Both the position numbers and the translations under genes were made by a program. From Zanthoxylum bungeanum (Eukaryota; Streptophyta; Magnoliopsida; Sapindales; Rutaceae), in NCBI GenBank assembly GCA_019454045.1, contig SKCR01017719.1, forward strand, positions 1 to 64,000: a DNA stretch of 64,000 nucleotides, in the 5' to 3' direction. This document shows, piece by piece, positions 1-9,944 of the stretch; the first letter of the stretch is position 1; every line of letters begins with the position of its first letter. Under the pieces are notes generated by a model. The model worked only from the letters and a program-made list of their open reading frames with translations. It was not told the origin of the DNA and ran no database searches.

Positions 1-579
1 TTTACTCCATAACTTTTGAGATACTTCCTCCAATTAAACTAGAGCACTAAATATTACAAACTTTTCAATTATAGCTCATGTTCGTATGTTACTATGCATG
101 TTGATAATACCTGCTAACTGAGCATATGAAGATTCATTTTAGTCAGTATTATGGAGAATTCACAAATTAAATAATTCAAAAGGAAATAAACAAAAATTAA
201 CTTGTTTCGAAAATAGGTTTGAAATACGTCTCAAGAGTGGAAACTCCTTACTCAGCTATCTCTTACCAATTTCACATTTTTAGTCAAAATAAACACACAA
301 AAACGCAAAATTTTTTTGTAATTTTTAAAAAAATTTCAATTTTTTTGTATTTTTCGAAAAATTTTGGACTAAAAATAAAAACAACACACAACTAAAAACA
401 AGATACTGATCAATTAATTCCCTCCCCCAAACCTAAATGAGACATTGTCCCCAATGTCTTAAACAGTAGAAGAAGAGCTTGGAAGATAATACCTGGTTAG
501 CTGAAATTCTACACGAAAAGTTAAAGGTTAAGATCCAGATTAATCCGACGCCTCTTACCACGATCGTCCTAGAACCAAT
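1..579 (-). other. Non-coding 3' region of Gypsy A
   Basis: No coding sequence seen. This stretch aligns with 23236-23806 of Gypsy B, between the LOG gene and the polypurine tract. It includes a T/A-rich run near 300-365 and the shared segment after 420 rich in CCTCCCCC. The part of Gypsy A matching 22420-23235 lies outside the window. Confidence 0.7.
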
Positions 580-1173
580 TTATCTTTGAAAAGATAGGGT
601 AAATTTGTGGTTCATAGGCCAAGATTTGGTCAATTAGATCCGGAGCAATTCTGGCAGTGAAGATGAGTTCTTTTAAAGGTTTTGACACGAACCCATTTCT
701 CCGAGCATCATCAAGAAACACACAAAGAAAATTATAAAATCTTCAACGCTGTACAGTCCAAGCGGTTTCTGGTGTATGTTCAGGTTCGCCCAAGATAACA
801 CTGTAAAAATTTCCTCCAATGTACCCAAGCCACCTGGCAAAGCAATAAAAGCATCAACACGGTTAATCATTTCTACCAATTGTTCAGACATACCTGGCAC
901 GATCAGTTCCTCTCTGTTTGATGGTCCAATAAGATTTGCTTCTGCCAAGGGTTTTGGGATGATTCCCAAAACGTGACTGCCTCCTTCCTGTACAGCCTTT
1001 GAAACGATCCCCATTAGTCCAAGATTGCCTCCACCATAAACTAAGTGCATATTCCTTGCAGTTAAGACTCGACCCAATTCTTGTGTTGCGTCTACTTATT
1101 GTGGCTTAACACCAACACTAGTACCGCTAAACACACAGATGTTTTCAACTTGTCTTCTTGAAGTGGCTTCCAT
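580..1173 (-). pseudogene. LOG-like cytokinin riboside 5'-monophosphate phosphoribohydrolase, captured copy A (broken)
   Basis: LOG enzymes release active cytokinin bases from nucleotide precursors. The 594-bp span equals copy B at 23807-24400 and is near normal LOG length (about 200 aa). Visible family motifs are the YGGGNLGLMG loop and PGGLGTLEE, matching the PGGxGTxxE catalytic/nucleotide motif, which is intact here. There are no introns although plant LOG genes normally have several, so capture through a spliced RNA is likely. The start ATG is at 1173. Breaks: a Cys-to-Ser change in the early VFCGTS segment, a TAA about codon 22, and a one-base deletion near 740 that shifts the frame after the FIIFF segment. 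It lies in sense orientation downstream of the integrase tail and ORF-X. The sequence resembles the LOGL10-type branch, an inference from memory. Confidence 0.88.
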
Positions 1174-1423
1174 GTTTTACTCTGGATGTCTTCAAAAGTG
1201 CAATGATGAGTTGAATTTATAACACCTGAAAATGGTGAGTAAAATAATAGCACTAGTACCTGCCAAAAGACAATTATTAGTTAACAGTAAAATAAATCAT
1301 GATAGTCAAAAAGGTCTGGATCCTGTCGGAGAAAGTAAAAGAAAATAACAAAACAAATCACAATTATTAGGAAAAGACAAAGAGTTATAATATGTACAAG
1401 AAAAGTAGCGGCTTGATTGAAGT

Positions 1424-1973
1424 CTATGCGTCAGGGACAAGCTTCCCATCCAATTTTCTTATAAATTGGAAAACAGGGTATTTTTGAGTCAGATTCCCGA
1501 GACTTAACTGTTGTCTTTCTTTTTGGAATTGTGCGTAAACACACGAATTTCATGATACACATATCCACTGGGATGCGTCTCAAGAGTTTTAGATATATCA
1601 TCCAAAGACTCCTTACTCAAGCCATCCCTAATGAAATTAATCTTATCTTCGCGGTTATCGACATCATGCCTAAAGAACGACAACGAGTATCACAAAACAT
1701 ACGAGCATATTTATAACAAAACACGCATTCTTTTGGCTCTTCTCTTTTTAGCATAGGTGCTCCTTCCTAAACCAGGCAGATGTGAAATAAAAGAGTCAGA
1801 AGACTCACCTGCCAATTGGACCCGTGCTTCAATAATCCAACGAATGTCAGTAGGAATACCTTTGATAATCAGTAGTCTCATCCGTTCCAAACGAGCTTTG
1901 TAAACTTTCATCAGAGATTTTTTAGGGAGAGAAGGAAATTGCTTGTGAAGATTTGTGTGAGAACTTCTTCCAT
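1424..1973 (-). pseudogene. ORF-X, conserved accessory ORF of the LOG-carrying Gypsy family, copy A (frameshifted)
   Basis: Aligns with the 183-codon ORF-X of copy B (24649-25197). It begins at ATG 1973 just after a CAG-like acceptor context. Two extra bases near 1958 relative to copy B shift the frame soon after the start, so the main open part is 1711-1911. That part contains the conserved AGESSDSFISHLPG and STYAKKRRAK segments. The Trp codon that is a stop in copy B is intact here. Downstream decay destroys the Cys cluster. I recognise no named domain. Confidence 0.6.
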
Positions 1974-2086
1974 CCTGAAATGACTTAACCTACAAAAATT
2001 AAACACACAAAATGAAATCACACCAAATTACAATATATACACAAATTGCATGGGTTGCCTCCTTGCGAGCGCTAAGTTTAAAGTCG

Positions 2087-2851
2087 TCAGCTAGACGTGA
2101 CTTCTCGAACGTTAGGCTGGATCTGAAAGTGTGACACTTCTTTTTTTCGCTCAAATGATTCTCCCCAGTAGTGCTTGACACGCTTGTTTTTAACCTTGAA
2201 TGTTTTGTTGGAGTCAGGATCATGTATCTCAACGGCTCTGTCTGGTAAAACCTTGGTGATCACAAATGGACCTGACCACCGTGATTTTGGCTTCCATGGG
2301 AAGAATTCCACCCTTGATTTGTTTAATAGTACCTTCTGCCCTGGTTCCAGTTGTATGCGCACTAACTTCTCATCATGTCTTTTCATTTCCTTTTCCTTGT
2401 ACAATTTGGCATCCTCAAAAGGCTGTATGTGAAATTCCTCCAATTCGTTGAGCTGGTGGAACTTTTTCTCTTCTGTTGCTTGTAGTGCAAGAATAGGCTT
2501 CTTCAGTATGCAGTACGCTTTATCTTCAGGCTCCACAGGCAATTGACATGCTTTAAGTTTGTCAGTAAAACTTTGCATTTCATCAGAGTTCTGAACGGTA
2601 CTATGTATCACATCAAGTATAAAACATTCCTCATCCTTTTCATCATCTGGGAAATTCATGGTCTTGAAAACATTAAATGTTACTTCTTGGTCATGTACCC
2701 TCATGGTTAATTCTCCTTTTTGTACATCAATAATGGTTCGACATGTAGCCAAGAATGGTCTCCCGAGGATGATTGGCACGTCTGCGTCTTCCTCCATATC
2801 AAGGACAATAAAATCTGCTGGGAAAATGAATTTGTCAACCTTGACCAGCAC
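2087..2851 (-). pseudogene. Gypsy A protease C-terminal half fused to integrase C-terminal tail; RT, RNase H and IN core missing
   Basis: This open frame of 254 codons starts inside the retropepsin region (KVDKFIFPADFIVLDMEE and ILGRPFLAT, the Athila-type flap and C-terminal part). It continues through QEVTFNVF and passes after a linker of about 60 residues directly into integrase C-terminal sequence (QLNELEEF, KLYKEKEMKRHD, KSRWSGPFVITKVLP, VKHYWGE). In a complete Athila-type pol, RT, RNase H and the zinc-finger/DDE integrase core lie between. The same fusion occurs in copy B at 25335-25911. The frame is uninterrupted over the junction, so the fused polypeptide was probably made by the ancestral element. 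A conserved GCGCTNGC-type leader and the short intergenic region to ORF-X follow. Confidence 0.82.
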
Positions 2852-3003
2852 ATCCTCAACTACGCCTCTTGGAAATACGAGCGTTCTATCAGCAAGTTAT
2901 AGAGAGACTGAAGTTGCATTGTTTCTCCAATCTGTAATTTCTTGAAAATAGAAAAAGGCATCAAGTTAACACTCGCACCTAGATCACACAGAGCCTTACC
3001 AAG

Positions 3004-3276
3004 TCATGTTCTCATATTGTGCAATGAACAGTGAAACTGCCAGGATCTTTCAACTTTGGGGGAAGTTTCCTTTGAATGATGGCACTGTATTCTTCCGTCA
3101 ATGCTACTGTCTCGTAATCTCCCCATCTCCATTTTCGTGAAAGAATGTCTTTCATGAATTTGACGTAGCTGGGCATTTCTTCCAAGGCTTCTGCAAATGG
3201 AATGTTGATATGCAACTTTTTGAACACCTCTAGGAATCGAGCAAATTGCTTGTCCATTTTGTTTTTCTGAAGTCAC
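3004..3276 (-). pseudogene. Gypsy A gag-protease junction, N-terminal protease half (decayed)
   Basis: Two overlapping frames carry pieces matching copy B: KQFARFLEVFKKLHINIPFAE, then the MPSYVKFMKDILSRK segment that precedes the retropepsin in Athila-type polyproteins. The frame is broken before the DLGAS active-site region, which is scrambled between 2852 and 3003. Continuous with the gag relic upstream and the PR-IN ORF downstream. Confidence 0.7.
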
Positions 3277-3341
3277 TGTGGAAAAGGTGGAGGTGGAGTG
3301 ATCTGATCTTTTTCTTTTTCCTTTGCTTCTTTTTCCTCCAT

Positions 3342-4789
3342 CTATTGCTTTGTTTCTTTTGAAACATCCTCAATTGTTGCCTTGATTTCAGTACCGCTTT
3401 TCAAGGTGAGGGCTTGACATTGCTCCTTCCCTCGGTTCCTTGGATTTAGTTCTGTGTTGCTGGGAAGATTACCTGGTGGTCTGTAACTCTGAGCATTGGC
3501 CAGTTGTCCAATTTGATTCTCCAGTACTTTGATAGAAGTTGAATGACTTTGATTCAATGCCACTTGATTTTGAACCATAGCTGCTAAAGCATCGTATTTT
3601 GCTTCTTGCTTTTTTAACTGTGCCAGCACTTTTATTATTCATGGTTCTTTGTCATACTCCTAGCCTTTGTTTTGTTGCTGGAATCCAGGTGGTGGATAGT
3701 TTTGTTGTTGGAATCCCGGTGGTGGATTGTTCTTTTGCCCTGAATTGTTGCTCCATGAAAAATTCAGATGATTTCTCCACCCTGGGTTGTAGGTGTTGGG
3801 ATATGGATTGTTCCCCTGTCTGTTGAAATTGTTGACATAATTCACCGTTTCTTCAAGTTAGTTTGGTTTTGGTGCTCCTCCATATGGTGAACTTGTGGAT
3901 CCACCATTAACTTTCATGTTAAGAGTTTCCAGATTTTTGCAAATCACATCCAGCTAGGAATTCAATGCTCTGTTGGCTCCAACTTCATAAATTCCTGCAA
4001 TTCTTTGGATCATGCTCCTTTCTGTTGGCCATAAAGAATTGATGTTGGCCATTTCTTCAATTAAGTCACAGGCCTGATCTTCTCCTTTTGCCATCAAAGC
4101 TCCTCTAGCAGCAGCATCAATTGTGGTTCTCATTATTCCAGAAAGTCCATTTTAGAAGGTTTGGACTTGTAGCCACTTTGCGATCTCATGATGAGGACAT
4201 TTCCGGAGTAAATCTTTGAATCTTTCTCAAGCTTCGCAAAGGGATTCTGAATCTTGTTGCACGAAGGATGTGATGTCATTCCTCAACTTTGCAGTTCTGG
4301 CTGGTGGAAAGTACTTTGCAAGGAATTTGGTGGCTAGAGTGTTCCAAGTTGTGATGGAACCTGCTAGTAATGAATGTAGCCAAGCTTTAGCTCTGTCTTT
4401 CAGGGAATATGGAAAAACCCGCAGTCTTTGAAAGTACCGCAAACTTCCATGAAGTTGCTGATATGGGCATTAGGATCTTCAGTTGCATTTCCCCCAAACT
4501 GTATTGACTGCTGAATCATCTAGATGCATGTTTTGATGTCACCCGTATTTGCTGGTAAGGGAGGAAGTACAATACAAGAAATGAGTCTGTCAACCACCGG
4601 AATGGTTCTATCTCGAATGGGAATCGGTGGTGCAACGTTCAAAGGTTCAGGTTCCATGTTAATGATTGCTTCTTGGCCTTCTCGCCTTTCCCTTCTCAAC
4701 TGTCTGATGGTTCTTTCAATTTCTGGGTCAAACGGTCGAAGTTTAAAGCTTCTGGTTCGTCTCATGTAGTTTTTGAGAACCTGAAACAC
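3342..4789 (-). pseudogene. Gypsy A gag (retrotransposon capsid protein), decayed
   Basis: The start is at 4789, 84 bases after the primer site. The first frame (4789-4520) has the proline-rich PIPIRDRTIPVVD leader. The capsid-like part is at 4442-4227 (KDRAKAWLHSL, TTWNTLATKFLAKYFPPARTA, retrotransposon-gag type). A Gln/Asn/Pro-rich tail lies at 3845-3660, and the LENQIGQLANAQS segment at 3629-3342. Several stops and frameshifts separate these. Gag would form the particle and package RNA. Same order as copy B (26545-27975). Confidence 0.8.
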
Positions 4790-4872
4790 AAGAAAACAAA
4801 AACAATAAGTAAAAAGAAACTAGATACAAGTAACGTATCTAACCCCAAAATTAATAGTGAAAGATAAAAAAG

Positions 4873-4890
4873 TCCCCGGCAACGGTGCCG
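4873..4890 (-). other. Primer-binding site of Gypsy A, tRNA-Asp type
   Basis: On the minus strand this reads CGGCACCGTTGCCGGGGA, two changes from TGGCGCCGTTGCCGGGGA, the complement of the plant tRNA-Asp(GUC) 3' end. It lies a few bases inside the 5' LTR edge at 4897, as expected for Athila-type elements. Confidence 0.8.
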
Positions 4891-5644
4891 AAAACTTGAC
4901 CGGTGCGTAATCACACGCGTATAACGCAAGCGCACGTATCGTTCAAGTAGTATAAAAAGTATCGATCCCACGAGGACTTAATACCTAATCTATTAATTTT
5001 ATGAGGTCAAATGATTACTAGTATCTAACAGGTTGATTGATTGATTTGAAATGGTGATGATTTTGAATTTAAAAACAAGTAAATAAAATTGCGAAAATTC
5101 AATATTAGGAAACTATCTAGGGTTGTGAATCTTCCAATATCATTTTAAAGATGAAGTGGTTATTTCATGTTTGTGTAATAAATCGGTTTACTAACCTGGA
5201 ACACTAAATTATGCGAAAGCCTCTGTCGATGGTAAGACGCAAATACCCAATATAATCCAATTGAACCATATATCTATGTCAACCAAATTACCTGGATTCA
5301 TTAAGTTTAAGTTCCAATTATGGCTACCCCCGCCCGACATGTATATGTCTATCCTGTAAGGAAATCTATTAAAGGGTTATCTATCCTCAAGGAAGATCGT
5401 GGGCTATTAAGTCTAAGGGTGAAACCTAAAATTCCTTTGTCAAGTTTATTTTAGAATTACCAGATCAATCTTATTAGTGGCCAATTAACAAGACACATTA
5501 AGCTTAAGACTTAATAAGTAAACCTTTAAATTACCCAAACTATAAAACAACCCCTAATAAACCGGTGATATTAGAATTCATCACAACCCGAGATAACTAA
5601 CTTGGTTACGACACATAACTAGGGCTAGTAAAAACTTAAATAAA

Positions 5645-5850
5645 ATAAAAGACATAAAGTAAAATGCTGAAAAGTAAATGACGGAAAGTAAATGCTGAAA
5701 TTAAATACTGAAAATTAAATGCTGAAAAGTAAATGCTGAAAGTAAATTACTGAAAAGTAAATGTTGAAAGTAAATTGCTGAAAGTAAATTGTTGAAAAGT
5801 AAATGCTGAAAGTAAATTGCTGAAAAGTAAATAAAGTAAAAGTACAATAA
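5645..5850. repeat. Short tandem repeat, AAAGTAAATGCTGA-type unit
   Basis: About a dozen imperfect copies of a 13-15 bp unit (GCTGAAAAGTAAAT / TTGCTGAAAGTAAA) within the LTR of Gypsy A. Weaker copies recur at 6185-6310 and in Gypsy B at about 28830-28890. Confidence 0.8.
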
Positions 5851-5865
5851 AAGAAAATGTTGAGG

Positions 5866-6155
5866 TAAAAGGATCCACTTTTATTACTTCTATTTTAGAT
5901 ATCTCCCTTAATATAATATATTAACTTTACATGATAATTACCAACCAGCCATATTGGCGGTATCCAGATTAAGTCAAATTAATAATTAATTACCAACCGA
6001 CCAATCAGGCGGTATCTAGTTTAGTCAGGTTAAAACCAATTTAAATAATTATTAACCGACCAATATGGCGGTATCCTCGTTAAGTCAGGTTTTAACTAGT
6101 TTATATATTATAATTAAGGGAGATTAATCTAAATATTAGTAATAAAAGTTTTACA
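5866..6155. repeat. Inverted repeat enclosing a three-copy minisatellite in the Gypsy A LTR
   Basis: The left arm (about 5866-5930, CTTTTATTACTTCTATTT then CTCCCTTAATATAATATAT) is matched in inverse orientation by about 6105-6155. Between them are three 55-60 bp copies containing ACCGACCAATNNGGCGGTATC. The same arrangement is present in Gypsy B (about 28915-29215). Confidence 0.65.
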
Positions 6156-6400
6156 TTTTACCCCAACAATGGGGAGTTACCTCCTCATTACTGAAAAGTA
6201 AAAACTGAAAATTAAAGAAAGAAAAGTATTGTGCGTAAAAGTAAATTGCAGAAAGTAAAAACTGAAAAGTAAAGAAAAGAAAGTGCGAAAGCGGAAATTA
6301 ATTACTGAAAGCTGTAAATAAACAAACAAGATACAATCTTCTTAGTATTCTTAAGGAATTTCTTAGAAGAAAGTATGAATTTACAAATGAAATGGCTTGG

Positions 6401-6410
6401 TATTTATAGG
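6401..6410 (-). promoter_or_regulatory. Predicted TATA box of the Gypsy A LTR
   Basis: The minus strand reads CCTATAAATA, placed inside the LTR about 600 bp from its U3 edge. The Gypsy B LTR has CCTATAAATTCA at the matching place (29412-29422). Prediction from sequence only. Confidence 0.5.
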
Positions 6411-7010
6411 CAAAATTTTGCTTCCATCAAATCATCCACCAAATCCATTATTAATTGCTCCACTAATTGCTCCACCAAATCCATTATTAATTGCTCCACT
6501 AATTGCTTATCATTTTTTGTGGTTATTTGATAATTTTTATTATTTATTTTTTTGCTTTGAATTTGATTGAAAATGACTTTAATCATTACACACAACACAC
6601 TTCTGGATGGTTCATCAATTTCGGGCATGAAATCTTCAGAATTCGAAATTATTTTATCTTTCCAAATTGTAGATATTTGAGTCTTCTTTAATCTGGAACT
6701 TGAATCAGCTCAATCCGATATCGGAGTAAAAATTTATACCCAAAATACGACAGATGCGCAAAATTAGAATTTCCAAAACTGCAGTTCGTTAAAACGCCCT
6801 TTCAAGTTTCCAATCTCCAAAATTAATATGACAAGTCCAATTTTTGCCCTTATTTGACCCACATTTAGTCCTAAATGATTTCATTGTGTCCCAATATTAT
6901 TTTATCTGCAAAATAAACTAAAACACATCAAAACGTTCATTAAACCCGAGAAACTAAACAAAATATTAAGTAAAAGGGGCGGTAAATATTTATATATTTT
7001 CCGCTCATCA

Positions 7011-8009
7011 CACTCATAGATACAGATCTAGTGCCCCGGTCATGTTGGTTCGTTTGCCGTTCCATGAGGGTTATCTTGCCCATGAAACCGCAAATCTGGC
7101 AGGTCGAACCACTGCCACAACTTCTTTAGGACGAGCATGTTCGTACGCCGGAGGTAGCGTGCAGATTCTGCTAGCTCCAAGCGTTACATTCCATTCTACA
7201 GATCAGTCATAATTGGTGATTTTTGGTCACCTTTTTTACATTCCATTCTACAACTCAATGAGGAGAGCTATTACTATTCTAACTCTCTGGGCTTTCCTTC
7301 CCCCGTTTTTACTGCTATCGCCAGCCTTCTTTCTTCTGGCGATCTTCTTCCTCTTTCCCCTCTGACCAACTTTCACTTGTTCCTTTTATCTTTCCTCTAG
7401 TCTTTCTTCCATTTTCTTCATCCACTCTATGGTTCCCGTCTTCTGCCATTGTCTTACTAGGCAAGCTATTTTTTGCTCTTTCCCCACAGATGGCGCCAAC
7501 TGTTGACGGGTGATTTAATTCCATGGAAATTTCGGGATAATGCTCCTGGGACAATCCTCCTCCAACCGTGAATTTTTTTGGTTATGGGGGACCAAATGCA
7601 AATTTAGCATAAGACGAAACAAACACAAAATCGACAAGAGGATTTACGTGGTTCGACGGAGTAAACCAGCCTACGTCCACGGGAACAAAGTAGAGTATTG
7701 GTTTTATTACTAGACCTAGCTCGGCCGACCTCTTTTCAAGGGTGGTCAAATGTTACCGAGCTATTTGCTTTCGTGGTGTTTTACAAATTGCACTTTGAGT
7801 GAGATTTTTGCTAACCCACCTATACAAATGAGATTACACTCCTTTTATATACTAAGAGAAATACAACATTATTCCCATATCTCTATGATGTCAGCCACGT
7901 GGATTTCAGACCGATTGATGGGCTCTCTGCCCCAACTGCCTCGCCGAAAGCAAACCTGCCATTGACTCCCCGTTAAATCACTCTATTTTACACACTGCCA
8001 CACTCAACA
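7011..8009 (-). mobile_element. Tat-like LTR element, 5' end only, cut by Gypsy A
   Basis: The LTR at 7501-8009 (TGTTGACGGG...CACTCAACA) is followed on the minus strand by a primer-site-like sequence at 7481-7498, TGGCGCCATCTGTGGGGA, the motif found next to LTRs of Tat/Ogre-type Gypsy elements. A Lys/Glu-rich open stretch starting in the primer region (7315-7554) may be leader or the start of gag; it has no recognisable domain. The element ends abruptly at the Gypsy A LTR (7010). 7011-7310 shows nothing identifiable. Confidence 0.6.
7501..8009 (-). repeat. LTR of the Tat-like element
   Basis: About 509 bp with TGTTGA...TCAACA ends, directly adjoining the primer site. A minus-strand TATATAAAAGG at 7841-7851 fits an LTR promoter. 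The downstream U5 part contains ACGTGGTTCGACGG, a phrase common in plant LTRs. The right edge is less sure than the left because the second LTR is not in the window. Confidence 0.55.
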
Positions 8010-8202
8010 ATTTTGATGACAGCCTGTAAAGAACTCTCATACGGTGATACATGTCAGAGGGAAAAGTCCAAATGATCCCGGTTTCACATCGGACGTCACG
8101 TGGGAGGCCAAACATTGCGCCGAGCTACTCCATCTACTTCTGATCTGACCTTGAATATTCGAGCACATTCTCCCGATCCAAGATGAATGATAAGGCTGAA
8201 CC
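8010..8202. other. Unassigned DNA between LTRs
   Basis: No coding sequence or repeat recognised. It is continuous with 9596 onward once the solo LTR at 8203-9590 is removed, so it is the older target DNA. Confidence 0.4.
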
Positions 8203-9590
8203 TGAAATTACCTACAAGCACTAGCGAAAACAATACTATATTCCTAAGAGGGGGTGAATTGGGTTATCGCCTATAAATGCGGAATTAAAAAATCTTTGCC
8301 GATTTTAGCTCTTATTACCAATTAAGCACTTAGGTTAATTTTCTCTATTTCAATAAATAACCTATATGCAAGTTTTCTATTCAACACACATAAATATAAA
8401 TAAACTTGCAATAAGTAAAAGTATAAGGATAGAGAAAACAACACCGAGATTTATAGTGGTTCGGCCAAACGTGCCTACGTCCACTCCCTCAAACCACGCT
8501 TGAAGATTTCTACTAAAAACCGAGTTTTGTCGTGGCTCACTCGCAACCAAGAGTTTTCCGCAAAGGTGCACTCCAAACCTTTACACTTTGAGTTTTCTAC
8601 GTAGGCACACTCACAACCTTTACAATTTACCCAAACTATGGGATTTCAAAATCACAAGTGTTTTGTATAAAGAAGATTTGAAACACACTTGGATACTTAC
8701 AATGATAAAGAAGATTGTGTGAGTTGGATATCCAAGTGTTAAGCTCACTATAGAAGGTGTAGTGTGTGAGCTGAGAGTGTTTGATTATTAAAGTGTGATA
8801 ACTCTCTTGTTTTTGCCTTAGAGAATGTGTATGAAGGTTGTATGTAATCTCTCTAACCTTGGAAAAAAGAATTGGAGTTCATTTATATAGAAAATGAAAA
8901 GCATCCCAAACTGACACTGTTGAGACCGGTATGCCGGTCTCTGCTGACCGATATGCCGGTCTCCAACGTTAATATACCTGTTTGGAGAATCCGACCGTTT
9001 AGACCGGTATGGTCCGTGCCAATTCCAGAGAGTGTGCACAATGAAGAGCTTGACCGGTATGATGACCGGTTTAGGTCATGCCGGTTCCACTAAGGGAGCT
9101 AGCCGTTGGGCTCACCGGTATGTTATCGGTATGGAGACCGGTTTGGTGTGTGCCGGTTCCAGTAGTCATGCATTCTATAGGTTCACCTGTATGGTGACCG
9201 GTATGGGACCGGTAAGGTCCGTGCCGGTTCCAGTGAGTGTGCAAAACAGAGCATCTCACCGGTATGGACACCGGTAAAGGATCGGTATGCCGGTCTCTGT
9301 ACCAAAAATGCAGATATGAAAGTTTTAATGCATTTTGTACATGAACCTAATGCATCTAAGTGAATGTGCATGTTTCCTATGAGCTTAGGCACTTGAATAT
9401 GCAAATCACATTACAATTAGAGCCCTAAGCTAAGACTTCGCAAGATTATCTCGATTTGCCGCTAGTCTTCACATTCTCGCTCTTCACCACATTATGTTTC
9501 GACATCTTTTTGTATTGTTTTGTATTTGCGCTTCGAAGACTTCGCTCTCGTTGCATCATTAAAATTAATTACGCGATTGTGTCGCTAACA
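8203..9590 (-). mobile_element. Solo LTR, 1.39 kb, with TSD GAACC
   Basis: GAACC at 8198-8202 and again at 9591-9595 flank a TG...CA unit (minus strand TGTTAGCGAC...GGTAATTTCA). No internal region, primer site or second LTR is found, so this is a solo LTR left by recombination. The minus-strand TATATAAAT at 8881-8889 suggests the promoter. The phrase TAAGAGGGGGTGAATTGGG near its end is common in large plant Copia LTRs (SIRE-like; an inference). The U3 part holds the ACCGGT array. Confidence 0.78.
8925..9295. repeat. ACCGGT-rich minisatellite in solo LTR
   Basis: About a dozen occurrences of the self-complementary core ACCGGT or GACCGGTATG with linkers such as GTCCGTGCCGGTTCCAGTGAG. Unit length is irregular. 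It lies upstream of the predicted TATA box on the minus strand, where U3 regulatory repeats sit. Short ORFs on both strands here are by-products of the repeat. Confidence 0.75.
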
Positions 9591-9595
9591 GAACC

Positions 9596-9944
9596 GAGCT
9601 ACCGGGCTAAAGTGGTTGGTCTCGGCTCTGATGTTGTCGGTCTCTAACATCTGCACCATGCTGTATCCTCAGGTCGGTCAAATCCAGAAAACCGGGTCCG
9701 AACACTATGCTGGTCGAAGAATGGCTAATATCCTCAGCAGATTCGTCCTCCCAAAAGGAGAAATTCCATCTTTGCCCTTGCCGTACTGTTCAAATACTTT
9801 GTAACAAAAAACACCATCAACAACTTTGATTCCAACATGGAAAAGTATGTGTAAAATGATCACTTAACATCTTCAAGTTTCACATTTTTGGGTTCTATAA
9901 CTTGATAAATTTCACAATTTACTGGTTTTCCAAGCAGTACATTT
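9596..9944. other. Unassigned DNA
   Basis: Continuation of the 8010-8202 target sequence. A plus-strand open stretch at 9616-9804 has no recognisable domain and is not called. Confidence 0.35.

Larger units (their letters stand above)
1..7010 (-). mobile_element. Gypsy A: Athila-like LTR retrotransposon carrying a LOG gene, 3' end outside the window
   Basis: Read on the minus strand the order is 5' LTR (4897-7010), tRNA-Asp-type primer site (4873-4890), gag relic, aspartic protease, integrase C-terminal tail, an unknown Cys-rich ORF, a LOG-like gene and 3' non-coding DNA. The protease signature (DLGAS in copy B), the gag style and the primer site are typical of Athila-type Ty3/Gypsy elements. 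Reverse transcriptase, RNase H and the integrase core are absent, so the element is non-autonomous. Its relative Gypsy B at 22237-39826 has the same order and the same missing block, so this is a family structure and not damage to one copy. The 3' LTR must lie left of position 1. The right LTR edge abuts 7011 with possible TSD CACTC; the partner site is not visible. Confidence 0.85.
4897..7010 (-). repeat. 5' LTR of Gypsy A (about 2.1 kb)
   Basis: Bounded by TGACCGG on the left and CTCATCA on the right (minus strand TGATGAG...TCA). The central part is shared with the Gypsy B LTR, although the outer U3 part differs, so A and B are related subfamilies. It holds two internal repeat blocks (5645-5850 and 5930-6090) and a TATA box. 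No coding sequence. Confidence 0.75.

Noticed and set aside
4873..4890. tRNA-Asp gene fragment
   Set aside because: Only the 18-nt primer complement is present, next to an LTR edge; no cloverleaf.
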